Shown here: positions 31,497 to 40,343 of the stretch, in pieces
Layout: the number at the start of each line of letters is the position of its first letter
Numbering within the stretch: the first letter of the stretch is position 1
Assembly: GCF_031177825.1 (NCBI RefSeq)
Contig: NZ_JAPSKE010000015.1
Span: forward strand, 79,940-143,939
DNA length: 64,000 nucleotides
From: Paenibacillus sp.
Lineage (GTDB): Bacteria; Bacillota; Bacilli; Paenibacillales; YIM-B00363
Direction: 5' to 3'
Program-made: the position numbers and the translations under genes
The notes under the pieces: generated by a model
The model's database searches: none
What the model saw: the letters and a program-made list of their open reading frames with translations, nothing else
Told to the model about the DNA's origin: nothing

Positions 31497-33134
31497 TTAT
31501 TGCTTGTAGCGCTCGTAGGCCGCCGTATAAAGCTCTAAGTAATCCTTCAAGCCCATGCGCTCGATCGTAGCGACGTAGTTGTCCCATTCGCTGAACGGCA
31601 GATCGCCGGTAATGAACTTGTCCGTGCTCTCGCTGACGTACTTGTCGATGTCCGTGTGCAACGGGGTGAACCGCGTCAGCTCTTCCGCCGTATACAAGAA
31701 TTGCGGCCATACCTCTTCCGGCCAGTACGGCTTCACTTTCTCGGCCGCGGCCATGCTCTCCGGCGAAGCTTCTCCGCCCTTGAACGTCTTGGCGGTCAGC
31801 ATCGCCGGATACCATCCGCCGGCCCACGACACGAACTTGGAGGAGTCCTTCAAGTATTCCTCGGTATACTCCAGCGTCCCGTCAGGCTGTTCGGTATAGC
31901 TCAAATCCTTGATGCCCATGAAGAACAGCTTGCTGCCCTCCTCGCTGTAGAAATAATCGATCCACCGCACCGTCGCTTCGGGATGCTCGTTCTTATCCGT
32001 AATGACGAAGGCGCCCGGGTCGATGAGCGGCGAGCGCGCCCGCGAGAAGATGCGGTCGCCGTGCGGCCCGCTCAAGGCGGGAGCGCCGACGAAGTGCTCG
32101 ATCGTCACGCCGCCGATCGCATGCGGGCTGTTGGTAACGGACGAACCGACGAGCCCCTCGTCCATCAGGGCGTTGACCTCCGGACCTTTGATCGTCAGCA
32201 AATTTTCGACCAGCAGCCCTTCCGCATATAAGTTGTGCATATATTCCAACAGTTCCTTGTACCGCGGATCCTTCGGAATGTACCGCAGCGCGTTCGTCTG
32301 CGGGTCGATATCGACGCGGTTGTGGACGTTCCCGCGGTTGCCGAGCCCCCAGGCACCTTTCAATTCGTCGAGCAAGGAGCCGTACCCGCTCGCCGCGTAC
32401 GGAATTTCGTCGGCTTGGCCGTTGCCGTTGATATCCGTCGACTTGACGGCCTTCAAGTATTGATAAAATTCATCGGTCGTCTCCGGCTCCTTCAGGTCGA
32501 GCGCGTCGAGGAACGCTTGGTTGTACCATAGCTTCGAGCCGATCAGCACGGAGGTGAAGTCAGGATCGTAGAACGTCGGGAAGCCGTAGATGTTGCCGTC
32601 CGGCATCGTCAGCCCGCGCTTCACCTCCGGGTATTGCTCCAGCAGCTTCTTGAAGTTCGGGGCGTACTTGTCGATGTAGTCGTTCAGCGGAATAAAGATG
32701 CCTTGCTGCCCATAGTTCATCAGGTCCGCCGTCGACAATCGGGCCGTGTGGAAGGCGTCCGGATAATCGCCGCCCGCCAGCACCAGGTTCCGCTTCTCCG
32801 CCAAACTCTCCGCCGGCGTCAACTGGAAATCCACTTCGACGTTCGTCATCTTCGCGTACTCCTGCCAGACGGGCAGCGCGTTCCAATCCGCCGGCGCGGA
32901 CGCCGCCTTCCCGGCGAAGAACGTCAGCTTGATAGGCTCCTTAACGATCGGGAACCCGCTTTCGCTGACGGCGGAGGCGCCTTGCCCTTCGGTCGCTTGC
33001 CCTTCGGTCGCTTGCTCGCCGGACGGCGCGGCTTCTCCCGGCGGCGGCGTCCCCGCGTCGTTCGAGCATGCCGCGAGCAAGCTTGCCGTCATCACGCTCG
33101 CGAACATGGCGCGAGTCCAACGTTTCGTATTCAT
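31497..33134 (-). CDS. ABC transporter solute-binding lipoprotein (LplA-like)
   Basis: The 545-residue lipoprotein has a signal ending in the lipobox LLAAC (Cys near residue 22), then a Gly/Pro/Glu linker. The large family 1 sugar-binding fold follows, with NEHPEATVRWIDYFYSEEGSKL in its C-terminal half. Its size and sequence style match the LplA/YtcQ group that feeds oligosaccharides to LplBC-type permeases. It is encoded right after its two permeases. The sugar is unknown; neighbouring GH123-like and GH172 enzymes suggest complex glycans. Confidence 0.92.
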   Translation of the reverse strand: MNTKRWTRAMFASVMTASLLAACSNDAGTPPPGEAAPSGEQATEGQATEGQGASAVSESGFPIVKEPIKLTFFAGKAASAPADWNALPVWQEYAKMTNVEVDFQLTPAESLAEKRNLVLAGGDYPDAFHTARLSTADLMNYGQQGIFIPLNDYIDKYAPNFKKLLEQYPEVKRGLTMPDGNIYGFPTFYDPDFTSVLIGSKLWYNQAFLDALDLKEPETTDEFYQYLKAVKSTDINGNGQADEIPYAASGYGSLLDELKGAWGLGNRGNVHNRVDIDPQTNALRYIPKDPRYKELLEYMHNLYAEGLLVENLLTIKGPEVNALMDEGLVGSSVTNSPHAIGGVTIEHFVGAPALSGPHGDRIFSRARSPLIDPGAFVITDKNEHPEATVRWIDYFYSEEGSKLFFMGIKDLSYTEQPDGTLEYTEEYLKDSSKFVSWAGGWYPAMLTAKTFKGGEASPESMAAAEKVKPYWPEEVWPQFLYTAEELTRFTPLHTDIDKYVSESTDKFITGDLPFSEWDNYVATIERMGLKDYLELYTAAYERYKQ

Positions 33135-33195
33135 CTTTCCTTACCTCCCTGACCTGAATTGAACATGCTATGTGCGAACAAAGGCTTGCCTAGGA

Positions 33196-34077
33196 TTAGC
33201 CCTTGAGAGCGCCGATCATCATGCCTTTCACGAAATATTTCTGCAGGAACGGGTACAGCAGAAGCACCGGTACGTTCGCCACGAGTACGATCGCGTATTT
33301 GATCGCTTCCGCCTCCATCAGATACGTCTGGGTCGACGCGTTCATGCTGCCGGCCATCTGATCGACCTCGGACTTGATCAAGATTTCCCTCAGGAACAGC
33401 TGCAGCGGATACAGCTCGCGATCGTTCAGATAGATCAACGCGTTGAAGTAAGAATTCCAGTGACCGACGCCGTAAAACAATATCATGACCGCGATAATCG
33501 GCATCGACAGCGGAAGCACGATTCGCCAGAGCGTCTGGAAGTTGGAGCAGCCGTCGATCGACGCGGATTCCTGAATTTCGTTCGGAATGCTGGTCTGGAA
33601 GAAGGTCCGCATAATGATGATGTTCCAGACCGAGACGGCTCCCGGGACGATCAGCGCCCACATCGTGTTGACGAGTCCGAGATTCTTAACGAGCAAATAC
33701 GTAGGGATCAAGCCTCCGCTGAAAAACATCGTAAAGACGATGAAGGCGGTAATCGCGTGGCGCCCCGTGAAATCCTTGCGGGACAGCGGGTAGGACGCCA
33801 AGACGGTCATGACCAAGTTGAGCGAGGTGCCCAGCGCCGTGTAGAGTATCGTATTGCCGTACCCGGTCAAAATCTCCCGATTGGCGAAGATGCGTTCGTA
33901 CCCGACGAACGACAGCTCCTTCGGGAACAGCCACATCTCCCCGCGCAGCACCGCAAGCGGGTTGCTGATCGAGGCGCTGGCGACGAAGACGAGCGGATAT
34001 AAGACGATCAGGAGAATGACGGACAAGACGGCATAAATGAAAATCCCTACGATTCGGTCGGATAACGTGTCGCGCAT
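33196..34077 (-). CDS. Carbohydrate ABC transporter permease (LplC/YtcP-like)
   Basis: The 293-residue inner-membrane permease has six membrane segments and the EAA-type loop IDGCSNFQTLWRIVLPLSMP that contacts the ATPase. It ends FLQKYFVKGMMIGALKG, typical of LplC/YtcP. It begins 13 bases after the partner permease gene. No ATPase is encoded nearby, so an MsmX-like shared ATPase is expected. Confidence 0.94.
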   Translation of the reverse strand: MRDTLSDRIVGIFIYAVLSVILLIVLYPLVFVASASISNPLAVLRGEMWLFPKELSFVGYERIFANREILTGYGNTILYTALGTSLNLVMTVLASYPLSRKDFTGRHAITAFIVFTMFFSGGLIPTYLLVKNLGLVNTMWALIVPGAVSVWNIIIMRTFFQTSIPNEIQESASIDGCSNFQTLWRIVLPLSMPIIAVMILFYGVGHWNSYFNALIYLNDRELYPLQLFLREILIKSEVDQMAGSMNASTQTYLMEAEAIKYAIVLVANVPVLLLYPFLQKYFVKGMMIGALKG

Positions 34078-34090
34078 CGGCGTCCCCTCC

Positions 34091-35002
34091 TTACCAAAGA
34101 CTCGTTTCGTTCACTTTGCGCGCCGCCTGATTCACGAGGACGAGCAGAATGCAGTTGATGACGGAATTGAACAGGCCGACGGCCGCGGAGAAGCTGTACT
34201 CCGCTCCGATGATGCCGCGCTGGTATACATAGGTGGAGATGACGTCGGAGCTTTCCAAGTTCAGAGAATTTTGCATCAAGTAGATTTTCTCGAAGCCGAT
34301 CCCCATAATGCTGCCCACGTTCAAGATGAGCAGGATGACGACGGTGGGCAGAATGCCCGGCAGATTGATGTGCCAGATGCGCCGCAGCCGGCTGGCGCCG
34401 TCGACCCTCGCCGCCTCGTGCAGCGTCGGGTCGATGCCCGCGAGCGCCGCGAGGTAGATGATCGAGCTCCAGCCCATCCCTTGCCAGACGCCGGAGAAGA
34501 CGAAGATCGTCTTGAACCACTCGGGCTCCGTTAAGAAGGAGATCGTTTCGCCGCCGAACGCGCGAATGACGTGGTTGACGACGCCGTATTGCGGATTCAA
34601 GAAAATGAAGACCAAGCCCACCATCACGACGGTCGACAGGAAGTGCGGCGCGTAGGTGACGGTTTGGACGAGCCGCTTGAAGAACGTGCTTCGGACTTCG
34701 TTGATCAATAGCGCAAGGAGGAGCGGAACCGGAAATCCGACGGCCAGCTCGTATAAGTTGATGCCGATCGTGTTCTTGATCAATCTCCAGAAGTAGTAGC
34801 TGTCGAAGAACCGCACGAAATGATCGAAGCCCGTCCAAGCGCTTCCCCAGATGCCCTTGGCGGCGACGAAGTGCTTGAACGCGATCTGAACCCCGTACAT
34901 CGGGACGTAGTCGAAAACGACGAAATACGCGATCACCGGAGCGATCATGACGTATAAATCCCAATTTTTCCGCAGCGACCTGCGGAATACCGCTAGTTTC
35001 AA
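34091..35002 (-). CDS. Carbohydrate ABC transporter permease (LplB-like)
   Basis: The 303-residue permease with six membrane segments carries FDYVPMYGVQIAFKHF near its N terminus and the EAA loop AARVDGASRLRRIWHINLPG, and ends AARKVNETSLW, as LplB proteins do. The start is a TTG 7 bases after GGGGGGA (MKLAVFRRSLRKNWD). The open frame extends farther upstream into the oxidoreductase gene but without a site or family-like sequence. It pairs with the next permease. Confidence 0.93.
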   Translation of the reverse strand: MKLAVFRRSLRKNWDLYVMIAPVIAYFVVFDYVPMYGVQIAFKHFVAAKGIWGSAWTGFDHFVRFFDSYYFWRLIKNTIGINLYELAVGFPVPLLLALLINEVRSTFFKRLVQTVTYAPHFLSTVVMVGLVFIFLNPQYGVVNHVIRAFGGETISFLTEPEWFKTIFVFSGVWQGMGWSSIIYLAALAGIDPTLHEAARVDGASRLRRIWHINLPGILPTVVILLILNVGSIMGIGFEKIYLMQNSLNLESSDVISTYVYQRGIIGAEYSFSAAVGLFNSVINCILLVLVNQAARKVNETSLW

Positions 35003-35046
35003 TTGATCGTCCCCCCTTGTTCGCAGGCGATTCGGAAGTCCGCCCG

Positions 35047-36201
35047 CTACGCGTCGAGCATCCAAGCTTCGGGAGGCTTGACCCGGACGACGCCGCCCCC
35101 CTGCCGAATCGATTCGGTCGCGGCGCAGCCGACCGCGATGCTCATGCGTCCCGCGACCGGCGGGGCGGCGGGCGGCTTGCCCTCCAGGATCATGTCGACG
35201 AAATCCTCGCAAATTATCGGATCCGCCCCGTTGTGAGAGCCTTCGGCCTTCTTGATGTCGTACACTCGGTCCGACAAGTCCTTCCACGTGTTCGACTTGC
35301 GCGTCCGCAAATAGACCTTCTGCTCTTCTTCGTTGTTTTCGATCCGTCCGTGCGTGCCGATGACGGTGTAGTTCCGCTGATAATCCGGGGTGAACAAACA
35401 TTGAGAGTAAGACGCTTTAATGCCGCCTTCCAGCTCCATCAGCACCATACTGTTGTCCTCGACGTCCACCTCTTCCCGGAACGCGCATTGCACCAAGGCG
35501 CCGGTTCGGGCTTCGGGGCAGCGATGCTTCTCGGCGCAGTCGGGACAGGTCAGCGCGTTGGGCTTGTCTCCGCCGAAGTAGTCCAATCCCCCGAAGGCGC
35601 TCACCTTGACGGCGTACCGTCCGGTCAGCCAGTGGATGATGTCGATATCGTGAGAAGCTTTCTGCAGCAACAGCGACGTCGTGCGCTTCGAGCTGCCATG
35701 CCAGCTATGATAGTAATAATCGCTGCCGAGGCCTACGAAATGCCTTACCCATACCGCCTTCACGTCCCCGATCTCCCCGGCCGCGATGATCTCCTTCATC
35801 GTCCGGTACATGTTCATATACCGCATGTTGAAGCCGATCATGAAGTGCTTGCCGGAGCGGCGCCAAGCCTCGAGGATGCGGTCGCAGCCCTCGACCGTAA
35901 TCCCGAGCGGCTTCTCGCAATAGACGTGCTTCCCCGCCGCAAGCGCGGCCGTCGCATGCTCCTCGTGAAGATCGTCCGGAGAAGCGACGACGATCGCGTC
36001 GATGTCCGGCCTTGCGAGCAGCTCGCGATAATCGCTTGTCACGAAGGCGTCCGGGTTGATCCGGTCGCGGAATTTCCCCAGCCGGCTCGGATCGATGTCC
36101 GCGCCCGCCACGACCGCCGATCTGCCGTCCGGTCGGTGCCAATACTTGGCGAATCCCGATCTCCAGCCGAGACCGATCACCCCGATGCGAAGCTGTTCCA
36201 T
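35047..36201 (-). CDS. Gfo/Idh/MocA family oxidoreductase
   Basis: The 384-residue NAD(P)-dependent dehydrogenase has the N-terminal Rossmann motif IGVIGLGWRSGFAKYW, VVASPDDLHEEHATAAL, and the signature catalytic Lys in HVYCEKPLGITVEGCD. A later catalytic-site HDID occurs in LLLQKASHDIDIIHWLTG. It also carries an unusual CPDCAEKHRCPE cluster near residue 215, suggesting a metal knuckle. Substrate is probably a sugar or sugar acid from the adjacent transporter. GGAGGAGAG precedes the ATG. It is 16 bases after the LacI gene and 44 bases before the LplB-like gene. Confidence 0.92.
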   Translation of the reverse strand: MEQLRIGVIGLGWRSGFAKYWHRPDGRSAVVAGADIDPSRLGKFRDRINPDAFVTSDYRELLARPDIDAIVVASPDDLHEEHATAALAAGKHVYCEKPLGITVEGCDRILEAWRRSGKHFMIGFNMRYMNMYRTMKEIIAAGEIGDVKAVWVRHFVGLGSDYYYHSWHGSSKRTTSLLLQKASHDIDIIHWLTGRYAVKVSAFGGLDYFGGDKPNALTCPDCAEKHRCPEARTGALVQCAFREEVDVEDNSMVLMELEGGIKASYSQCLFTPDYQRNYTVIGTHGRIENNEEEQKVYLRTRKSNTWKDLSDRVYDIKKAEGSHNGADPIICEDFVDMILEGKPPAAPPVAGRMSIAVGCAATESIRQGGGVVRVKPPEAWMLDA

Positions 36202-36217
36202 GTTGGTCTCTCCTCCT

Positions 36218-37273
36218 CTAGCGCGTCCGGATCGCATCGGACGATTGTCTGACGATCAGCCGGTGCGGCATAAGCAGCTTGAACGGCAGCGGGTGATCCC
36301 CGTTCATCTGATCGACCAGCACCTTGGCCGCCATCTCCCCCATCTCGGTTTTCGGGATATGAACCGTCGAGAGCGGAGGGGACGTGTACTGGGAAATCTC
36401 GATGTTATCGAGCCCGACGAAGGCGACGTCCTCGGGAATCCGAAGGCCCATCTCGGCCGCGGCCCGCATGGCGGAGATGCCCATCATGTCGCTCGCGGCG
36501 AACACGGCCGTCGGCCTCTCGTCGGGCGGAAGGCGCATCATGTCCGACATCCGCTCGTAGCTGACGTTAACGTCCCACTCCGTGTTCGCGATCCAGCGGG
36601 GATCGATGTCGAGACCCGCCTCCTGCATGGCGAACCGATAACCCCGGTACCGCTTCTCCCGCTCCATGTCGCCGGTCAGCCCCGCCCCACCGATGAACGC
36701 GATCCGTCGGTGGCCTCGATCGATCAAGTGCTGCACGGCCGCGCCCGCCGCGCCGACCCGATCGTACATGACGACCGGGATCGTCGGATCGGAGACGTCG
36801 ATGCCGACGACGACGGGGACGATGCTCTTGACCGCCTCGTACGCCTCTTCGGGAATCCGCTCGATCAAGATCATGCCGTCCAGCTTCGCGTCCTGCACGA
36901 GCTTCCGCAGGACCGTCTCGCCCCGAAGCTCTTCGATCGGGATGACGTACGAGAGTACGCAATTCAACTCCGTCAGCTTCTTCTCGACGCCCGCTAGGAT
37001 CGGCGAGAAATACGGATGGTTGTATTTGTTTTGCGGGACGGACACGATGCAGCCGACCTGCCGGAACGCCGCGACGCGCGACGACCGCTTGTACGGCTCG
37101 ACCGCCCTTGGCGAAGGCGCTTCCCCGGCGAGGTAGCCCAGCGCCTTGGCGGTCTTGATTACTCTCCCCTTTGTCTCCTGACTGATATGTCTGCTAGAGT
37201 CGTTATTTAAGACGCGGGATACGGTGGAGATGGACACCCCCGCTTGGCGGGCGATATCTTTCAACGTCGGCAA
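36218..37273 (-). CDS. LacI family transcriptional regulator
   Basis: The 351-residue repressor has a standard N-terminal HTH and hinge (LKDIARQAGVSISTVSRVLN) and a periplasmic-binding-like sugar domain (GCIVSVPQNKYNHPYFSPIL, AAFIGG-like AFIGGAGLTGD, DVAFVGLDNIEISQYTSPPL). I start at a TTG giving MPTLKDIARQ, 8 bases after AAAGGGGG; a TTG eight codons upstream has no site. It is the first gene of the regulator-dehydrogenase-transporter operon and is likely autoregulated through palindromes upstream. Confidence 0.92.
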   Translation of the reverse strand: MPTLKDIARQAGVSISTVSRVLNNDSSRHISQETKGRVIKTAKALGYLAGEAPSPRAVEPYKRSSRVAAFRQVGCIVSVPQNKYNHPYFSPILAGVEKKLTELNCVLSYVIPIEELRGETVLRKLVQDAKLDGMILIERIPEEAYEAVKSIVPVVVGIDVSDPTIPVVMYDRVGAAGAAVQHLIDRGHRRIAFIGGAGLTGDMEREKRYRGYRFAMQEAGLDIDPRWIANTEWDVNVSYERMSDMMRLPPDERPTAVFAASDMMGISAMRAAAEMGLRIPEDVAFVGLDNIEISQYTSPPLSTVHIPKTEMGEMAAKVLVDQMNGDHPLPFKLLMPHRLIVRQSSDAIRTR

Positions 37274-37302
37274 GCGACCGACCCCCTTTTTGCGCAATTA
37301 CC

Positions 37303-37320
37303 CAAATTTTGGGCCAAAGT
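37303..37320. promoter_or_regulatory. Candidate operator O1 for the LacI-type regulator
   Basis: CCCAAATTTTGGGCCAAA contains TTTGGGCCAAA and a near-palindrome CCCAAA-TTTTGGG, 30 bases upstream of the regulator start. It matches the second site at 37385. Confidence 0.5.
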
Positions 37321-37384
37321 TGCCAAACAAATAATATCAGCGGATTCTCAGCACCGTCAATTAAATTTTGCGTAAAATGTAAAA

Positions 37385-37396
37385 CTTTGGGCCCAA
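37385..37396. promoter_or_regulatory. Candidate operator O2: perfect palindrome TTTGGGCCCAAA
   Basis: This perfect 12-base palindrome lies 75 bases (centre to centre) from the O1 site, so the pair brackets the likely promoter of the operon. Spacing near seven helical turns would allow looping. Confidence 0.5.
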
Positions 37397-37427
37397 ATTT
37401 ACACGTCATTAAAGTCAGGGGATCGGC

Positions 37428-37457
37428 AAAGAGGCGCTCCCGTCATGCGGGAGCGCC
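37428..37457 (-). terminator. Intrinsic terminator after the GH172 gene
   Basis: Arms AGGCGCTCCC and GGGAGCGCCT with a short loop run into TTTG on the minus strand, 28 bases past the GH172 stop. Confidence 0.8.
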
Positions 37458-37485
37458 TCCGACCTTCTTTTCGATTCGGCCTCGC

Positions 37486-38622
37486 CTATTCCTTCTTCTC
37501 CGTCTTCGTTTCGTCGCCCCATAACGTCGCGCCGCCGCCCATCGACTGCCTCCAAGCGTGACGCCATCGGTGAACGTCCATGAAGTCGATCGGCTTCCGA
37601 TTCGCCCGGCCCTCCCGGTTCGCGATCGCCGGGAACGGCTTGTGCGGCTCGGCTTGGTACCAATACGCGACCGTCGCCAGATCCAACGTCAAGCTGTTGT
37701 CGTGCCCGTGCTCGATGCTCGCACGCAGCGACTTGTCGAAATAGACGGGATCCTCGAGCAGGAATCGGTAACAATGCGTCCGGCCCATCCAACCAAGCTT
37801 GTCGGGGACGCGCGCATAACCGAAATACGGGTGCAGGTACACCTCGTTCGGGCACCACGAGCTGTTGAAGAAATCCTCCGTCCCGGTGCCGTGCAGCGAG
37901 CCCGGCCAGTCCTCGCCGTCGATCAGCCACATGTCGTCCCCTTCCCCGTACCACATCGGGCCCGGGCTGTCGACGTAATAGTTCAAGCCGACGAAGTGCC
38001 CCTTCCCTTCGATGTCCGCGAAGAGGTAGTTGTGCCGGTCCGTCGCGTTCTTCCCTTGCGGCGCCACTACGCCCCACTCCGTCTCGCCTTCCTCCGGGTG
38101 CACCTCGGTCAGTTCCCGGTTCCACCACGCATGGAACCGGCCGAGCGAATCGGGGATGCTCTCGTGCCGCTCGTAATCGATGTAATAGTACAAGCTCGCC
38201 AGCTCCGACTCCGAGTCGTTCTCCAGCGTAATGCGCGCGCCGGCGCCGAACGGCATCGGGAAGTAACAGTTCAACGCCCTGCCCTTATGCGGCGCCGCCG
38301 CGAGCGGCAGCGAAGAGAAATTATACTCCTCTCCCCATCCTTGTCCGAAAAAGTCGCCTAACGGCGACAGCACGCTCGGCTCCTCTTCGCCGTCCCAATA
38401 CATGCGAAGCACCGCGTTCCGGCGGATGAACGGATCCGGCGTGTTCAGCGTCATCCAAATATGCTTGACGATGCCGGCTCCCTCGATCGCCGCCAGCTCG
38501 ACCGTCTCGCCCGGCGCCAAGCGAATGAAATCCGCGTTGCCGCCCGTCCGGTCGTAACTCGAGATTCGCTTCGTCTTTACCTTATCCTGCAATTGCATAA
38601 TGTTCGCCAATGGTCCCGGCAT
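37486..38622 (-). CDS. GH172 (DUF2961) glycoside hydrolase family protein
   Basis: The 378-residue protein is a DUF2961/GH172 member. Visible motifs are AGIVKHIWMTLNTPD, ALNCYFPMPFGAGARI, and the active-site segment SLHGTGTEDFFNSSWCPNE, whose Glu is the expected nucleophile. GH172 enzymes act on D-fructofuranosyl or D-arabinofuranosyl linkages. There is no signal peptide, so it works inside the cell on an imported sugar. I use the ATG giving MPGPLANIMQLQ, 11 bases after GGAGG; another ATG three codons upstream is only 2 bases from the site. It is divergent from an AraC regulator. Confidence 0.88.
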   Translation of the reverse strand: MPGPLANIMQLQDKVKTKRISSYDRTGGNADFIRLAPGETVELAAIEGAGIVKHIWMTLNTPDPFIRRNAVLRMYWDGEEEPSVLSPLGDFFGQGWGEEYNFSSLPLAAAPHKGRALNCYFPMPFGAGARITLENDSESELASLYYYIDYERHESIPDSLGRFHAWWNRELTEVHPEEGETEWGVVAPQGKNATDRHNYLFADIEGKGHFVGLNYYVDSPGPMWYGEGDDMWLIDGEDWPGSLHGTGTEDFFNSSWCPNEVYLHPYFGYARVPDKLGWMGRTHCYRFLLEDPVYFDKSLRASIEHGHDNSLTLDLATVAYWYQAEPHKPFPAIANREGRANRKPIDFMDVHRWRHAWRQSMGGGATLWGDETKTEKKE

Positions 38623-38800
38623 TCTGAACATGACCTCCGATCGGTTCTGTTTTCCCCTTCGATTATACCGCCGGGACCTCGGCTTGCATTTAGCCGAGGT
38701 TGTACAACGTTTAACAATTTTTGCTTTCGCGGGAGGCATTCCATGATATAATCGCCGGTGAATCCACACCTAACACCTTATTCGCTCGGAGGGGATCGTC

Positions 38801-39559
38801 GTGCTGGCGTCTTTCCAATATGTGTTCTGGCGGGGCAAGCGGCAATTTCTGTTGGAGGCGGACACGAACGCGGCTTGGGTGCTGTTCGCCGTCGAGGACG
38901 GCGCCTTCCGCTTCCGCGTCGGGAGCGCCGAAGGCGTCGCCGAGGCGGGCGACGTCGTCGCCTGTCCGCCGGGGACGCTCTTCCATCGCCATGCGCTGTC
39001 TCCCGTCACCTTCCACTTCCTTCGCCTCGAGCTGGAAGACCCGTCTCCGGCCTACCTCTCGGAGGGCAAGGTCCGCGTCGCGAACCGTTCGAGACTCGCT
39101 TCCGATCTGGTCTTGCTGCGGCGCTTCGCGGAGGACCCGTCGCCGGAGGCGGAACGGTTGAAGCGCCACCTGCTGGAGGATATGCTCGCCTTCGGCTTCC
39201 ATGACGCGGGCCGAGCGTCCGACATGCCCGCCGAGGATGCGACGATGTCGAACGCGGCCGCGCTCATTCGCGACCGGGCCGGCGAGAAGGCGTTCGGCAT
39301 CCGCCAAGCCGCGGAGGCCGCGGGACTTACGCCCGTCCAATTTTCCCGCAAATTCCAGGCCGCCTTCCGCACGACCCCCGTCCGATACTTGACGGAATGC
39401 CGCATCAAGCTCGCCAAGGAGCTGCTGGCGGACACGAACTTGACGCTCGAAGAGATCGCCCCCCGGTGCGGATACGAGAACGCCTTCTATATGAGCCGCG
39501 TCTTCAAGCAGGTCGTCTCGACGTCGCCTTCGGCGTACCGGAAGGCGTGCCAAGTGTAG
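38801..39559 (+). CDS. AraC family transcriptional regulator
   Basis: The 252-residue protein has a degenerate cupin N terminus (GDVVACPPGTLFHRHAL) and two HTH motifs (IRQAAEAAGLTPVQFSRKF; EEIAPRCGYENAFYMSRVF), ending SPSAYRKACQV. The start is a GTG 8 bases after GGAGGGG. It is transcribed away from the GH172 gene with about 180 bases between, so it is the natural candidate to control that gene. Confidence 0.9.
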   Translation: MLASFQYVFWRGKRQFLLEADTNAAWVLFAVEDGAFRFRVGSAEGVAEAGDVVACPPGTLFHRHALSPVTFHFLRLELEDPSPAYLSEGKVRVANRSRLASDLVLLRRFAEDPSPEAERLKRHLLEDMLAFGFHDAGRASDMPAEDATMSNAAALIRDRAGEKAFGIRQAAEAAGLTPVQFSRKFQAAFRTTPVRYLTECRIKLAKELLADTNLTLEEIAPRCGYENAFYMSRVFKQVVSTSPSAYRKACQV

Positions 39560-39654
39560 CCGCCTCCCCCAGCGAACCGGCGCTCCTGAGCCTCGGCTCT
39601 GTAAGCCGGAACGGCGGCGTGTCCTCCGCTTCCTCCGAAGCGGCGAACAAATGT

Positions 39655-39835
39655 AAATCTACAGGTAAATACGCCGCAATGGCCCGAAATTACGGAGTCC
39701 CTGCGAAAGTACAGTTATTCCGCCTCGGAAGGGATCAGACCGCGGAAAATAACTGCAGATTCGCAGCTATTCCTTCATGGAAGGGATGCTACGAGCGAAA
39801 TTGCTGTATTTTTGCAGTTATTGGCTATCCAGACG
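39655..39835. repeat. Four degenerate units of about 51 bases
   Basis: CAG-T-ATT-like cores recur at 39662 (CAGGTAAATACG), 39712 (CAGTTATTCCG), 39764 (CAGCTATTCCT) and 39815 (CAGTTATTGGC), with spacings of 50, 52 and 51 bases. They fill the 320-base gap after the AraC gene. The period equals 17 codons, but both strands have stops. It is probably a dispersed intergenic repeat. Confidence 0.5.
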
Positions 39836-39836
39836 C

Positions 39837-39859
39837 AAAAAAACGCCCCGAAGGGCGTT
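39837..39859 (-). terminator. Intrinsic terminator after the small membrane protein gene
   Basis: AACGCCC-CGAA-GGGCGTT is followed by T7 on the minus strand, 21 bases after the stop of the 91-residue membrane protein gene. Confidence 0.9.
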
Positions 39860-39879
39860 CCCGTCGCGTCCGGCGCGCC

Positions 39880-40155
39880 TTACTGGCCGCGGCGGACGAG
39901 CCTGCGCTCGATCAGCTGCGCCAGCTGGCGGCGGCGATGCTTCTTCACGCGGTCCAGCTGCGCGTCCATCTCTTCGTCCACGCGCAAAATCGCGTGCAGA
40001 TGCGAAGCCACGATCGCAAGCGCGAACAGCAGCCACGCGACGCTGAATATCGTCGGCAGCGTCCACCCTTCCCCGATCGACAGCCGCGGCACGGCGTAAA
40101 TCAACATGCCGAGCGCGACGCTCATATACAAGATGTGCTTCGTCGTCTTGTTCAC
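39880..40155 (-). CDS. Small two-span membrane protein of unknown function
   Basis: The 91-residue protein, beginning VNKTTKHILYMSVALGM, has two hydrophobic segments (about residues 8-24 and 36-58). A highly charged C-terminal helix follows, with EEMDAQLDRVKKHRRRQLAQ. I recognise no family. Two GTG codons follow GGGGAG; I use the second (8-base spacing). It is divergent from the YheC/YheD cluster. Confidence 0.75.
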   Translation of the reverse strand: MNKTTKHILYMSVALGMLIYAVPRLSIGEGWTLPTIFSVAWLLFALAIVASHLHAILRVDEEMDAQLDRVKKHRRRQLAQLIERRLVRRGQ

Positions 40156-40343
40156 CACGGTCGCTCCCCTTCCTTTTCCCAACCTTATCTTATGTGTATG
40201 AGACAGGCCGCCCGAATAGACCTCAAGCCCGCCTTCGCCCGGGCAAGCCCAAATTTCTCCGCGATTCACCATCGTACAGACGCCCTCATATGATGTTCTT
40301 AGTCTATGTCGCCACACTCCTCGCAGTCGGAAGGAGAGCCCGT

